From Lachnospiraceae bacterium (GTDB lineage Bacteria > Bacillota > Clostridia > Lachnospirales > Lachnospiraceae), in NCBI GenBank assembly GCA_902363835.1, contig CABJBM010000028.1, forward strand, positions 1 through 64,000: DNA of 64,000 nt, written 5' to 3'. Every line of letters starts with the position of its first letter. The first letter of the stretch is position 1. This document shows, one piece after another, positions 1 through 8,299 of the stretch. A program made the position numbers and the translations under genes. A model generated the notes under the pieces. That model saw only the letters and a list, made by a program, of their open reading frames with translations, ran no database searches and had not been told where the DNA came from.

Positions 1-62
1 TTTACACAGAAAGGGAGCCATTGCTCCATAAGTGATAGTTCACTTATTTTGCAACAGCCCCT
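1..62 (-). mobile_element. possible terminal end of an insertion sequence (partial)
   Basis: Read on the minus strand, a sequence beginning GGGGCTGTTGCAAAATAAG starts at about position 62 and runs out of the window. It is followed by short inverted repeats (AAGTGA/TCACTT and GGAGCAATGGCTCC). This resembles the terminal inverted repeats of some clostridial IS elements, but no transposase is in view and the other end is not available, so this is only a suggestion. If correct, the element sits just downstream of the FMN riboswitch terminator. Confidence 0.3.
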
Positions 63-91
63 TTAATGCATCAATCTACACGGTCGCCAAT

Positions 92-125
92 AAAAAAACT
101 CTGAAATGATGATTCATTTCAGAGT
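92..125 (-). terminator. intrinsic terminator of the FMN riboswitch
   Basis: On the minus strand ACTCTGAAATGA pairs with TCATTTCAGAGT across a very short loop and is followed directly by a run of seven T. It lies about 45 nt downstream of the FMN aptamer, the usual place for the expression platform, so ligand-dependent premature termination is the likely mechanism. Confidence 0.75.
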
Positions 126-167
126 GGAAATATCAGCTGGCGTGTGAAAAGACACGGATACTGTACA

Positions 168-273
168 TCTTCTTTTTATCCAGACTTTACTGTCGGCCTC
201 GGAGTTTCACCGAATCATGCCTTGCGGCTCGTGGGCTTTACCACCGGTAGGGAATTTCGCCCTGCCCTGAAGA
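168..273 (-). promoter_or_regulatory. FMN riboswitch (RFN element)
   Basis: The minus strand carries the RFN consensus blocks in order: CTTCAGGGCAGGGCGAAATT, then CCCTACCGGTGGTAAAGCCC, CACGAGCC, GATTCGGTGAAACTCCG, GCCGACAGTAAAGTCTGG and a closing AAGAAGA that pairs with the 5' TCTTC. FMN riboswitches control riboflavin synthesis or uptake genes (rib operon or ribU). The controlled gene would lie beyond the left edge of the window, so which one is not known. Confidence 0.93.
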
Positions 274-293
274 TTGTTATTCAATTAATATTA

Positions 294-322
294 ATAGTAC
301 TACCGGATTAGAAAAATGTCAA
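294..322 (-). promoter_or_regulatory. SigA-type promoter driving the FMN riboswitch
   Basis: On the minus strand TTGACA (322-317) is followed after exactly 17 nt by TACTAT (299-294). Transcription would start about 15 nt before the aptamer. A perfect -35 with correct spacing makes this a good promoter candidate. Confidence 0.65.
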
Positions 323-509
323 TACAATAACGGTATTCCCTGCTTCTGCAAACTCGTTGATTATGGGGCAGGGGTAATCCGCTTATTGTTTCAGATACAC
401 AGGGAATATTAAAGTTGATATGGATTTTGCTTTATAGTATACTCAGATAATATAGTATTTGCAATGCAATGGCAATAAGTAAATACACCGGATAAACAGG
501 GAGGTTGCC

Positions 510-1880
510 ATGAAACAGAAATTAACTGTTGAACAACGGCAGTTACTGTCTCAAAACCAGATATCTTCTTTGGAATTACTTGGATTATGCAATTGTGAGC
601 TAAGCCGGTACATGGAAAATGAATATATGGAAAATCCTCTGCTGGAACAAACAAATGCCGGAACGGAATCTTATACACAGGAAGAGTATCAGGCGTGGTA
701 TCATTCAAATTACTTCAGCCCCTTAAAGAATACCCAGGAGTTTTATGAAGAAGACAGTGGGAGAAGGGATCAGGCGTTGGATACTTCAGATACGAAAAGT
801 ATTTATACCTGTATTTATGAGCAGCTGGAGTTAGACCGTTACTCAGATAAACAATTAAAAATCATAGACTTTTTAATTCAGAGCCTGGACAGCAATGGGT
901 TTATGGATCTGGAGGTTCCGGAGATTGCCCGGCTGACCGGTGTAAATGGGCAGATCATCCAACGCTGTTTACGGGATCTGAAAAGGCTGGAGCCAAAGGG
1001 TATCTTTTCTAAGAATCTGGCGGAATGCTTATTAATTCAGACTGAAATACTGGGGCTGGATGATGAAAATCTGAATTATATTATTTCCCATCATTTAGCG
1101 GACATATCTCAGGGAAAGATAAGTTCCATCACCCGTGCATTGAATATCTCATCCGCGCAGGCAAGGAGATATGCCGCCCTCATCAGTACCTTAAATCCAA
1201 GACCCTTACAAGGGTTTGGAGAGAGCAAAAAGCAATACATCATTCCTGATGTTATGGTTACTATGGACCCGGATGGGAAATGGAATATAGAAATCAATGA
1301 TAATTGGTGCGGGAACTATCAGTTAAATGATTATTACCTCCGGATGATGGCGGAAGCAAAAGAGCCGGAGCTGTTTGAATACTTTAAGAAAAAGCTGGAG
1401 CGGGCAAGGTTTCTGATTCATGCAGTTGAACAGAGGCGTAAGACTATTATTCAAATAACAAATGCAATACTGGAAGAACAGGATGAGTTTTTCCGGTATT
1501 CAGGTAAACTTAACCCATGCACCATGACACAGATGTCAGAAAAGCTGTCGGTTAGTATTTCCACCATAAGCCGCGCTGTCAAGGACAAATATCTTCAGTT
1601 TCCGGCAGGCTGTATTCTGATGAAAAACCTGTTTTCCGCACCGGTTCCCACAAGTGAAGGCAGTTTGATTAATTCGGATGGCATAAAACAATTGATACGC
1701 CAACTTGTGGATGAAGAGAATAAAGAAAAACCATATAGTGATTCAAAGCTTGCAGAATTACTCAGGGAAAAGGGGTATGGTCTTTCACGGAGAGTGATAT
1801 CCAAATATCGTGAAGAGATAGGGATCTCCGGCAGTTTTGAACGGAAAATAAAAAACGATATTAATAAAGGGGCCAGCTAA
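510..1880 (+). CDS. rpoN: RNA polymerase sigma-54 factor RpoN
   Basis: The 456-residue protein has the three-part sigma-54 layout. An N-terminal activator-interacting region starts KLTVEQRQLLSQNQISSLELL and is followed by the NPLLEQ segment. A core-binding domain spans about residues 90-290. The C-terminal DNA-binding region ends in an RpoN box (SRRVISKYREEIGI, near residues 429-442). It directs RNA polymerase core to -24/-12 promoters that need an AAA+ enhancer-binding activator. The start follows a GGGAGG site 6 nt upstream. The gene stands alone, with a terminator overlapping its stop codon. No AAA+ activator was seen in this window, so its targets are probably elsewhere. Confidence 0.93.
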   Translation: MKQKLTVEQRQLLSQNQISSLELLGLCNCELSRYMENEYMENPLLEQTNAGTESYTQEEYQAWYHSNYFSPLKNTQEFYEEDSGRRDQALDTSDTKSIYTCIYEQLELDRYSDKQLKIIDFLIQSLDSNGFMDLEVPEIARLTGVNGQIIQRCLRDLKRLEPKGIFSKNLAECLLIQTEILGLDDENLNYIISHHLADISQGKISSITRALNISSAQARRYAALISTLNPRPLQGFGESKKQYIIPDVMVTMDPDGKWNIEINDNWCGNYQLNDYYLRMMAEAKEPELFEYFKKKLERARFLIHAVEQRRKTIIQITNAILEEQDEFFRYSGKLNPCTMTQMSEKLSVSISTISRAVKDKYLQFPAGCILMKNLFSAPVPTSEGSLINSDGIKQLIRQLVDEENKEKPYSDSKLAELLREKGYGLSRRVISKYREEIGISGSFERKIKNDINKGAS

Positions 1881-1909
1881 AATAATAGTTTTAGCTGGCT
1901 CTTTTTTTA
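1872..1909 (+). terminator. intrinsic terminator after rpoN
   Basis: GCCAGCTAAAA and TTTTAGCTGGC form an 11-bp stem that overlaps the rpoN stop codon and is followed by a T-rich run. Confidence 0.8.
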
Positions 1910-1998
1910 TGATTTTACGGACTTATAATACTTCCGGCATGATTTTCTTTATTCCATTGGCAGTCTCCACTTGACTGGGAACGGATTTGCGAAAAAGT

Positions 1999-2421
1999 TT
2001 ATTCAATCATAAAGCTTTCAGAACTGAAATTGGAATAGAACCTCCCTTTTTGGGCAGTAAACTTCAGAACACAATAGTCCGGATCAGTAACACCTTGAGG
2101 ATAATACATGGTATCGCGCTTTTGCCAGATCATTTCCTTGCTGGCTGCATCTTCTAAAACTTCCATTGTCCCCCTTAGCATAACTCCCCGAAAAAACCGC
2201 TTATCGCAAAAGTAGATACATGCTTTTGGGTTCTCCTGGAATTGTTTGACCCGCATGGAAGATGTATTTGTAGAAAAATAAAAGGTCTTAATTCCAACCC
2301 GCTTTCTGGGCGGCAGCATTGCTTTTGTGTTGGGAAATCCCTCATCATCCAATGAACTTATAAACGAAACGCCCTGCTTGTCAATTAAATTGCCGATGGT
2401 TTTCTCTGCATCCCTCATCAT
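1999..2421 (-). CDS. pyridoxamine 5'-phosphate oxidase-like FMN-binding protein
   Basis: This is a 140-residue single-domain split-barrel protein of the PNPOx-like/general stress protein 26 type. Visible hallmarks are an N-terminal helix, the strand pattern GVSFISSLDDEGFPNTKAML, and KTFYFSTNTSSMRVKQFQENPKACIYF. The last of these is the usual 'cannot tell substrate' pattern of this family, followed by GVMLRGTMEVLED. Such proteins bind FMN or F420-like cofactors as small dimers, and the substrate cannot be predicted. A GGAGG site lies 7 nt before the first of two adjacent ATGs. It is followed on the same strand, upstream, by an HxlR regulator gene, with which it may be co-transcribed (84-bp gap). 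Confidence 0.8.
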   Translation of the reverse strand: MMRDAEKTIGNLIDKQGVSFISSLDDEGFPNTKAMLPPRKRVGIKTFYFSTNTSSMRVKQFQENPKACIYFCDKRFFRGVMLRGTMEVLEDAASKEMIWQKRDTMYYPQGVTDPDYCVLKFTAQKGRFYSNFSSESFMIE

Positions 2422-2505
2422 TTCAGATTCCTCCTGGTTTATTTATGGGAAAATTATAGCACATAAGAACCAGACAGTAAATTACACACATTTTTGTGGG
2501 TATGG

Positions 2506-2865
2506 TCAGTGGATAAAACCGTTTTCTTTTAAAAAATCAGTCATATTATTTTCTTTCATAATGTCAATGCCTATGCTTTGCATGATTGTAACAGCATCCA
2601 ATAATCGTTCGCCCCGTTGGGTCAAATAATATTCAACTTTTAGCGGATATCCTTCAAAAGAATGCTTGTCTATCATTCCATAATCCAACAGCTCTTTTAA
2701 CTGTTCAAGAAGCATTTTTTGACTGATGCCTTTAATATCTTTTTCAAGCTGAGACAAGGACATAACGCCCTTGCCCAGCTGCCATAAGATGATTGGTTTC
2801 CATTTGCCTTTTGTAATATCATGGGTCAATTCCAAAGGACAAGTGTATTCATCACGTATTTTCAT
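2506..2865 (-). CDS. HxlR-family winged helix transcriptional regulator
   Basis: The 119-residue protein shows the HxlR (DUF24) pattern: a single Cys near the N-terminus (EYTCPLE), GKWKPIILWQLGKGVMSLSQLEKDIKGISQKMLLEQLKEL reading as the winged helix-turn-helix with its recognition helix, and then the wing EGYPLKVEYYLTQRGERLL. Family members often sense electrophiles or redox state through the conserved Cys and control an adjacent oxidoreductase. Here the flavin-binding protein gene directly downstream is the natural candidate target. The start is the ATG at 2865, with a GGTGA site upstream. Confidence 0.85.
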   Translation of the reverse strand: MKIRDEYTCPLELTHDITKGKWKPIILWQLGKGVMSLSQLEKDIKGISQKMLLEQLKELLDYGMIDKHSFEGYPLKVEYYLTQRGERLLDAVTIMQSIGIDIMKENNMTDFLKENGFIH

Positions 2866-3434
2866 ATCTTCACCTGCAAAATTTTCATTTTTCCGTATCC
2901 CGGTGTTTCCTTAATTCAATTTTATCTGTAACAAGAACAGTCTCATCTGTGAAGTTAAACACTATTTTATAAGTGGACTGAGCTTCATCTGACACGGCTT
3001 ATACAAATTCCAATTACTTATAATTCCAAACATCTTAATTCTTCCCATAGCTTTTGTCAACGATGAAGCAAGTATAAGCGATATTGCAAAAGAAAAGCGA
3101 TGCTTTGTGCAAAAATTAACTAATAATCGTAAGGATCAGGCAGTATAAGCAGCCTGATCCTAAGGGGAGCATATTGCTGGTGATCTTTGAAATAAGGATA
3201 GAACTCTTGAGTTCCCGGGGAAATTATATCTCCGTGGATTCGATTATTCTTTAGATGGGAGAATTGCCTTGGCAGTTTGTTTCTGACGCTAATATCGTTT
3301 ATCCGACCATAATAGTTTAAGAAATCCGCGGCAGAATTCTAAAATAACACTTGAGAATCAGGACATGGAAAAGCGTTGAAAATTATAAATAAAATATTTT
3401 AGCATATAGTATTTTATAAAAAATAAAATCAATG
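2866..3434. other. intergenic stretch without a recognisable gene
   Basis: No supported coding region was found here. There is a hairpin-forming inverted repeat (AGGATCAGGC...GCCTGATCCT, about 3133-3163) and a short open stretch just before it (about 3045-3150). That stretch could be a decayed gene tail, but it matches nothing I recognise. The sequence becomes very A/T rich from about 3375 up to the ECF-type promoter. Confidence 0.4.
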
Positions 3435-3461
3435 CGTAACATTTCATAGGCGTTGAGCGTC
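3435..3461 (+). promoter_or_regulatory. candidate ECF-type promoter of the sigma/anti-sigma operon
   Basis: CGTAAC (3435-3440), with the AAC core typical of ECF -35 elements, is followed 17 nt later by CGTC (3458-3461), typical of ECF -10 elements. It lies about 85 nt before the sigma-factor start. ECF sigma genes are commonly autoregulated from such a promoter, so this is a reasonable autoregulatory site, inferred from sequence only. Confidence 0.5.
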
Positions 3462-3544
3462 TTTATGTATGTACGTATAGTAATCCGGATTACAATAGCT
3501 ATTGAACATATAGGATGCCATGTTGCAGCAGTATGGAGGCAGGA

Positions 3545-4072
3545 ATGAGGAATAAACAGGACAACAGTGAAATGATTGAAAAACTTTGCGCGGATACCTG
3601 GCGGGAGCTGTACAGCTTCATTTATTATAAAGTCCAAAACCGGGAAGAAGCAGAGGATATAACACAGGAAACCTATGTGAAAGCGATTTCTTTTCTCAAC
3701 AGGAATGATGTGAATATCCTTGAATGCAGAAAATATTTAAAGTTTATAGCAATGAATGTTATTCGCGATCAATGGAGGGCGAAAAAGCGGCAGAGCAGCA
3801 GCGTCAACATAGAGGATGTGAATCCTGAGGAAATGGCCCTGGAGGATTTTACAGATTCGCTGACTGAGAAGAACCGGATAGAAGAGGCCATGAGCTGTCT
3901 GACCAGAGAACAGCAGACGGTTATTGAATTAAGGATTATAAAAGGTTATACAGTGGCTGAAACTGCCAGGCTGATGCAGAAGAAAGAAGGAGCTGTTCGT
4001 GTTTTGCAGCTGCGCGCGGTGAAAGCCCTGGCCAGGATACTGGAAACAGTACAGGGTAAGGAGGAAAGATAA
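3545..4072 (+). CDS. ECF-type RNA polymerase sigma factor
   Basis: A sigma-70 family protein of 175 residues from the chosen start. Region 2 is YSFIYYKVQNREEAEDITQE followed by TYVKAISFL, and region 4 is LTREQQTVIELRIIKGYTVA followed by ETARLMQKKEGAVRVLQLRA. There is no region 1 or 3, as expected for extracytoplasmic function (ECF) sigma factors. The ATG at 3545 is preferred because GGAGG lies 5 nt upstream; an in-frame ATG at 3515 lacks a good site. The next gene begins 2 nt after the stop and encodes a membrane protein with the features of its anti-sigma factor. Confidence 0.88.
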   Translation: MRNKQDNSEMIEKLCADTWRELYSFIYYKVQNREEAEDITQETYVKAISFLNRNDVNILECRKYLKFIAMNVIRDQWRAKKRQSSSVNIEDVNPEEMALEDFTDSLTEKNRIEEAMSCLTREQQTVIELRIIKGYTVAETARLMQKKEGAVRVLQLRAVKALARILETVQGKEER

Positions 4073-4074
4073 GA

Positions 4075-5685
4075 ATGGATGAAAGGAAGCTGTCTCAATA
4101 TATTGATAATCTGAATGCCGGTAAAAGGCCGGGAGAACATAAAAACAGATTTCAGGAGGAAGAAAGAGAGGATGAGATCCTGCTTGCAACCGTAAGAAAA
4201 GTAAGGCTTCTCAAGGAAGTGGAATATCCGGATGATTTGTTCCAGCAGCGTCTTGTGAATTCCCTGACGGGAAGAGAAAAACCCAAAAGGAACCGGATCA
4301 GAAGATATGCGCTGATTTGCACGTCAGCTGCAGCTGCCATACTGCTTTTCCTCACCGCATATTATTTTCTTCCCAATAGGGATGCAGGGATTGTATATGC
4401 AATGGAACATGCAATGAAAAAAATCCAGGCCTATCATGGAATCATAGAAGTGAGCGAGACCAATGGATTAGGAGAAACCATAACCCAGTCAAAAAGGGAG
4501 GTATGGGCGGATAAGAAAGGAAATTACTATATCGCAGATCTTGAGGGGACTTCAAAAGGAACCATAACTGCCAACAACGGGGAACAGAAGTGGCAGCTCC
4601 GGCCCGAGGAAAAAGCCGCTTACCTTTTGCCGGCATTTCCAGATGCTTCCCGCTTTACCTTTGAACTTGGCAATGAAATCAATAATGTTACAAAGGCGCA
4701 GACGGTCAAAGAAGTGGGCATAGAAACCGTTAATGGAAGAACAGCAACAAAGCTTCAAATTACTCCGGATGGTGGAGATCCATATTTTCTGTGGGTTGAT
4801 GCTGAGACAGACCTGCCTTTGCAAAGAGTCTCAGCAATGCAGAATGGGATCCAGATCAAGGCGGAATATGCCTCAATGGAATTTATGGATGAAATTCCCC
4901 AGAACCTTCTTGCCTATCATGTGCCGGAAGGGTACGAAGAAGTTGATGCCAATACGGAGCAGGAAGTGGCTTCCCTTGAAGAAGCAGAAAGGATGGCCGG
5001 TTTTGTGCCCAAGCTTCCTGAGCAGGCAGCGGCAGGGTATACACTGGATCGGATCACGGTTGAAAAAGACCGTGCAGCCGTAAAGCTATATTATTCAGCC
5101 GGAGATTCGGCGGATACCATTCTCCTGACCCAGACAAAAACATCAGAAAAGCTTGTGCCGTCCTCCATGGCAATTCTTGGATCTGTGAATGATAACGAAG
5201 CTGAAATCATAACCGCAGAACCAACCAGATCTATCCGCTGGCAGGAGGATGGTATGGAATACTGTATACTTGGAGATTTATCACTGGAAAAATTATCTGT
5301 CTTTGCTGAGGGCCTGTCCAAAGGAAAGGTGGTAGTTCCGGTAAGCACTGAGGATGCAGGAGAGCCGCAGATCAAGGTTTCAGTAGACCGGTCAGCGGAA
5401 GAAAATGAACAAAAGAGCGTTGATGCAGGCCATTCTCCGTGGAAACTGGATCCGGTTTTTGTATCCCAGGTATTTGCAAGCCTGCTGTTGTCACCGGATG
5501 GCATTGTGGGAGATTATCCCATTGCTTATGAGAATATCAAAATCATTTCAAATAATGGGATTGATGCCATTGCAGAAATTGAGGATGACAAATCCATTGC
5601 CAGGTATGTTTATTTAAAGCGCCTTGTCCGCCAGGACGATACCGGAATCTGGACTGTGGTGGGATATGATCCGGCGGGATCATAA
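4075..5685 (+). CDS. membrane anti-sigma factor with extracytoplasmic sensor-like region
   Basis: This 536-residue protein has a cytoplasmic N-terminus (about residues 1-80, charged, helical), a single membrane helix at about 82-101 (ALICTSAAAAILLFLTAYYF) and a large outside part. The outside region around residues 110-290 (YHGIIEVSETNG, REVWADKKGNYYI, GIETVNGRTATKLQ, YFLWVDAETDLPLQR) reads like the LolA/RseB-type lipoprotein-sorting fold often attached to anti-sigma factors. About 300-400 looks like a DUF4367-type domain. Translationally coupled to the ECF sigma gene (2-nt gap), it probably holds that sigma factor at the membrane until a cell-envelope signal arrives. The signal is not predictable. 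Confidence 0.75.
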   Translation: MDERKLSQYIDNLNAGKRPGEHKNRFQEEEREDEILLATVRKVRLLKEVEYPDDLFQQRLVNSLTGREKPKRNRIRRYALICTSAAAAILLFLTAYYFLPNRDAGIVYAMEHAMKKIQAYHGIIEVSETNGLGETITQSKREVWADKKGNYYIADLEGTSKGTITANNGEQKWQLRPEEKAAYLLPAFPDASRFTFELGNEINNVTKAQTVKEVGIETVNGRTATKLQITPDGGDPYFLWVDAETDLPLQRVSAMQNGIQIKAEYASMEFMDEIPQNLLAYHVPEGYEEVDANTEQEVASLEEAERMAGFVPKLPEQAAAGYTLDRITVEKDRAAVKLYYSAGDSADTILLTQTKTSEKLVPSSMAILGSVNDNEAEIITAEPTRSIRWQEDGMEYCILGDLSLEKLSVFAEGLSKGKVVVPVSTEDAGEPQIKVSVDRSAEENEQKSVDAGHSPWKLDPVFVSQVFASLLLSPDGIVGDYPIAYENIKIISNNGIDAIAEIEDDKSIARYVYLKRLVRQDDTGIWTVVGYDPAGS

Positions 5686-6224
5686 ACTAAAAAGTAAACA
5701 GCAATACTCCCTGTATTGAGCGCATGCATTATTCTGAATGTAAAGGTGATTGCCAATACAACCTACGGTACAATGTAAATATCAAAGGGATACGTATGTA
5801 ATATTTATAGAAAACGGAGAAAAAGATTGCAAAAATTCTACAAAATTGTATAATAAAGGATGAAAGATACGCTCAAATGATCCTATGTTGAATACAGTGC
5901 CGGTGGTGTGGGATATATTGATGGTATATCTTACAGCTCCGGCTTGTGTTTGAAACCGGCTGCCGGTTTTGAAGCGGCAGGGATATAAAACCGGTGATCA
6001 ATGAGCATGTTTGAAGCTTTCAAATAAAATTTTATGAATGAATTTGCAACAGCCAAGCTTTAAATTGCGTCCTTACAAGCGTTTTTGGTACTGTATGATG
6101 ATTGTCTTGATCCTATTTTTAAAATATCATGAGTCAGACAGAGAATGACTGAATAAAATAATAGCAGCAGATAAGGGTGGATTTTCTATACCATGGCTGT
6201 AAGCGGATGAAAAGGAGAAAGATT
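5686..6224 (+). other. long untranslated leader region before deoD
   Basis: The 540 bp between the anti-sigma gene and deoD contain no convincing ORF. They do hold a promoter (5827-5854), so a transcript would carry about 360 nt before the deoD start. Within it are inverted repeats: GATATA/TATATC nested inside CCGG/CCGG (about 5899-5942), and AAACCGG/CCGGTTT (about 5953-5970). I could not match it to a purine riboswitch or any other known class. Confidence 0.4.
5827..5854 (+). promoter_or_regulatory. SigA-type promoter for deoD-deoB
   Basis: TTGCAA (5827-5832) is followed after 16 nt by a perfect TATAAT (5849-5854). It is the only good promoter seen between the anti-sigma gene and deoD. Confidence 0.55.
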
Positions 6225-6935
6225 ATGCCAACACCTCATAACATAGCTGAAAAAAATCAAATTGCCGGTACTGTATTGATGCCGGGAGACCCTTTAAGAG
6301 CAAAGTTCATTGCCGATGAATATTTAGAGGATGTCCTCTTAGTAAACAACATCCGCAATATGCTTGCCTATACGGGAACTTATCAGGGAAAAAGAATAAC
6401 CGTAATGGGCAGCGGAATGGGCATGCCCAGCATGGGGATTTATTCCTATGAACTATTTAAGTTTTATGATGTGGATTCCATTATCCGGGTAGGCTCTTCT
6501 GTCAGCTATTCCAGGGAAATAGGCCTTCAGGAAATCGTCGTCGGAAGCGGAGCCTGTACTAAGAGCACCTTTGCCAGGGAACAGAGCGGTTTTACAGGAG
6601 ATTTTATTAAACCCAGTCAGGAGCTGATAGAAAAAATAAAAGCCAGCGCAGACAGGCAGCAGATAAAAGTGCATGAAGGAGTGATCCATTCCAGCGATGT
6701 ATTTTATTATGAGGCAGGGGTAAACTCCAATGAGGAACTGCATAAAAAGTATCACGTGATTTGTGGAGAAATGGAGAGCTTTGCCCTGTTCCACAATGCA
6801 AATATAACCGGAAAACAAGCTGCAACTATTTTGACGATTTCCGATACGGTCTTTTCCAAGGAAGAAGTCTCTGCCCAGGACAGGCAGACAAGCTTTCATA
6901 ACATGATCAGGATTGCCCTGGGAGCGTGTATATAA
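6225..6935 (+). CDS. deoD: purine-nucleoside phosphorylase, hexameric DeoD type
   Basis: The protein is 236 residues, the usual DeoD length. It opens with [20 protein letters not shown] (phosphate-binding G-D-P motif), then [25 protein letters not shown] and a C-terminal [16 protein letters not shown] carries the catalytic Asp that protonates N7. DeoD cleaves 6-amino and 6-oxo purine (deoxy)ribonucleosides with phosphate to give the base and (deoxy)ribose-1-phosphate in the cytoplasm. The ATG at 6225 follows AAGGAG by 8 nt; the longer in-frame start has no such site. The deoB gene downstream takes its sugar-1-phosphate product, so the two form a salvage operon. Confidence 0.93.
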   Translation: MPTPHNIAEKNQIAGTVLMPGDPLRAKFIADEYLEDVLLVNNIRNMLAYTGTYQGKRITVMGSGMGMPSMGIYSYELFKFYDVDSIIRVGSSVSYSREIGLQEIVVGSGACTKSTFAREQSGFTGDFIKPSQELIEKIKASADRQQIKVHEGVIHSSDVFYYEAGVNSNEELHKKYHVICGEMESFALFHNANITGKQAATILTISDTVFSKEEVSAQDRQTSFHNMIRIALGACI

Positions 6936-6999
6936 TGGAACGGTAACCGTTTGCGGCTGTAAGGAACTGACTGATGCAATCAATCTGCAGGGAGGGAAT

Positions 7000-8187
7000 A
7001 TGAAACGATTTAAACGTATTTTTGTAATTGTAATTGATTCTTTAGGAATAGGAGCTATGGATAATGCCGCTGAGTACGGTGATGAAGGCAGCAATACCCT
7101 GGGGCATATTGATGCCAGTGTGGAGCATCTTAACCTGCCTAATCTGGAAAAGCTTGGTTTGGGGAATCTGTGCTCCTTAAACCATGTAAAGCCGGTGACA
7201 AAACCCAGAGCATACTATGGAAAGCTGAATGAAGCCAGTGTGGGAAAAGACACCATGACAGGCCATTGGGAAATGATGGGGCTTTACATTACAAAGCCTT
7301 TCCAGACATTTACGGAAACAGGCTTTCCAAAGGAATTGTTAGATGAACTGGAAAAACGCACCGGACATAAGATCGTAGGAAATAAATCTGCCAGCGGTAC
7401 GGAAATCATGGATGAACTGGGTGAGCATCAGATTGCCACCGGTGACATGATTGTTTATACTTCTGCTGACTCGGTTTTACAGATTTGTGCCAATGAGGAT
7501 ACCTTTGGCCTGCAGGAGCTTTACCGCTGCTGTGAGATTGCAAGGGAGCTTACCTTAAGGGATGAGTGGAAGGTGGGCAGAGTCATTGCAAGGCCTTATG
7601 TTGGTATGAAAAAGGGCGAGTTTAAAAGAACCCCCAACCGTCATGATTATGCGTTAAAACCCTTTGGCGCCACTGCCCTTAATATATTAAAGGACGCAGG
7701 CCTGGATGTGATCAGCGTAGGAAAGATCTTTGATATCTTTGACGGCGAAGGGCTTACGGAAGGCAACAAGTCCCAAAGCAGTGTTCATGGTATGGAGCAG
7801 ACCATAGAAATCGCTGAGAAGGATTTTAACGGATTGTGCTTTGTGAATCTGGTGGATTTTGACGCTCTCTGGGGACACCGCCGGGATCCCTTAGGTTATG
7901 GTGCGGAGCTGGAACGGTTTGATGAAAAGCTGGGAGAGCTTCTTCCGCTCTTAAAGGAAGACGATCTGCTGCTGATTACGGCAGATCATGGCAATGATCC
8001 TACCTTTAAGGGAAGCGACCATACAAAGGAAAAGGTGCCGTTCCTGGCTTATTCGCCGTCTTATGACAGTTGTGGAGAATTAAAGGAACAGAACACCTTT
8101 GCAGTGATTGGAGCGACTGTGTTGGATAATTTCGGCTTGCATAAAGCTGGGGATATGATCGGAGAGCCTATAGAGGAATTGCTCTAG
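7000..8187 (+). CDS. deoB: phosphopentomutase
   Basis: At 395 residues it matches the standard DeoB length. It has the alkaline-phosphatase-superfamily metal motif [20 protein letters not shown] at the start, the catalytic Thr region [12 protein letters not shown], and the C-terminal metal sites [13 protein letters not shown] and [10 protein letters not shown]. It converts (deoxy)ribose-1-phosphate to the 5-phosphate using Mn2+, feeding the pentose phosphate route. The start at 7000 is chosen for the GGAGG 5 nt upstream and because the N-terminal motif begins there. It follows deoD by 64 nt and ends at a strong terminator. Confidence 0.95.
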   Translation: MKRFKRIFVIVIDSLGIGAMDNAAEYGDEGSNTLGHIDASVEHLNLPNLEKLGLGNLCSLNHVKPVTKPRAYYGKLNEASVGKDTMTGHWEMMGLYITKPFQTFTETGFPKELLDELEKRTGHKIVGNKSASGTEIMDELGEHQIATGDMIVYTSADSVLQICANEDTFGLQELYRCCEIARELTLRDEWKVGRVIARPYVGMKKGEFKRTPNRHDYALKPFGATALNILKDAGLDVISVGKIFDIFDGEGLTEGNKSQSSVHGMEQTIEIAEKDFNGLCFVNLVDFDALWGHRRDPLGYGAELERFDEKLGELLPLLKEDDLLLITADHGNDPTFKGSDHTKEKVPFLAYSPSYDSCGELKEQNTFAVIGATVLDNFGLHKAGDMIGEPIEELL

Positions 8188-8195
8188 GGATTTAG

Positions 8196-8266
8196 AAAGC
8201 ACCTGACTTTGTCTGTGATGAATTTTTACATCATTCATCATAAATAAGGTCAGGTGCTTTTTTATT
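8196..8266 (+). terminator. terminator after deoB
   Basis: AAGCACCTGAC pairs with GTCAGGTGCTT, enclosing a second small hairpin (GATGAAT/ATTCATC), and is followed by a T run. It lies just downstream of deoB and before the convergent regulator gene. Confidence 0.85.
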
Positions 8267-8299
8267 TTCCCGTCAGGGAATCTTCCCGCTTCATTTTTC

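Noticed and set aside
5855..6224. Purine riboswitch upstream of deoD
   Set aside because: I looked for the three-stem purine aptamer blocks and did not find them; only general inverted repeats are present.
6453..7094. 213-residue minus-strand ORF opposite deoD/deoB
   Set aside because: It lies antisense to two well-supported genes, shows no recognisable domain or ribosome binding site and fits a shadow reading frame.
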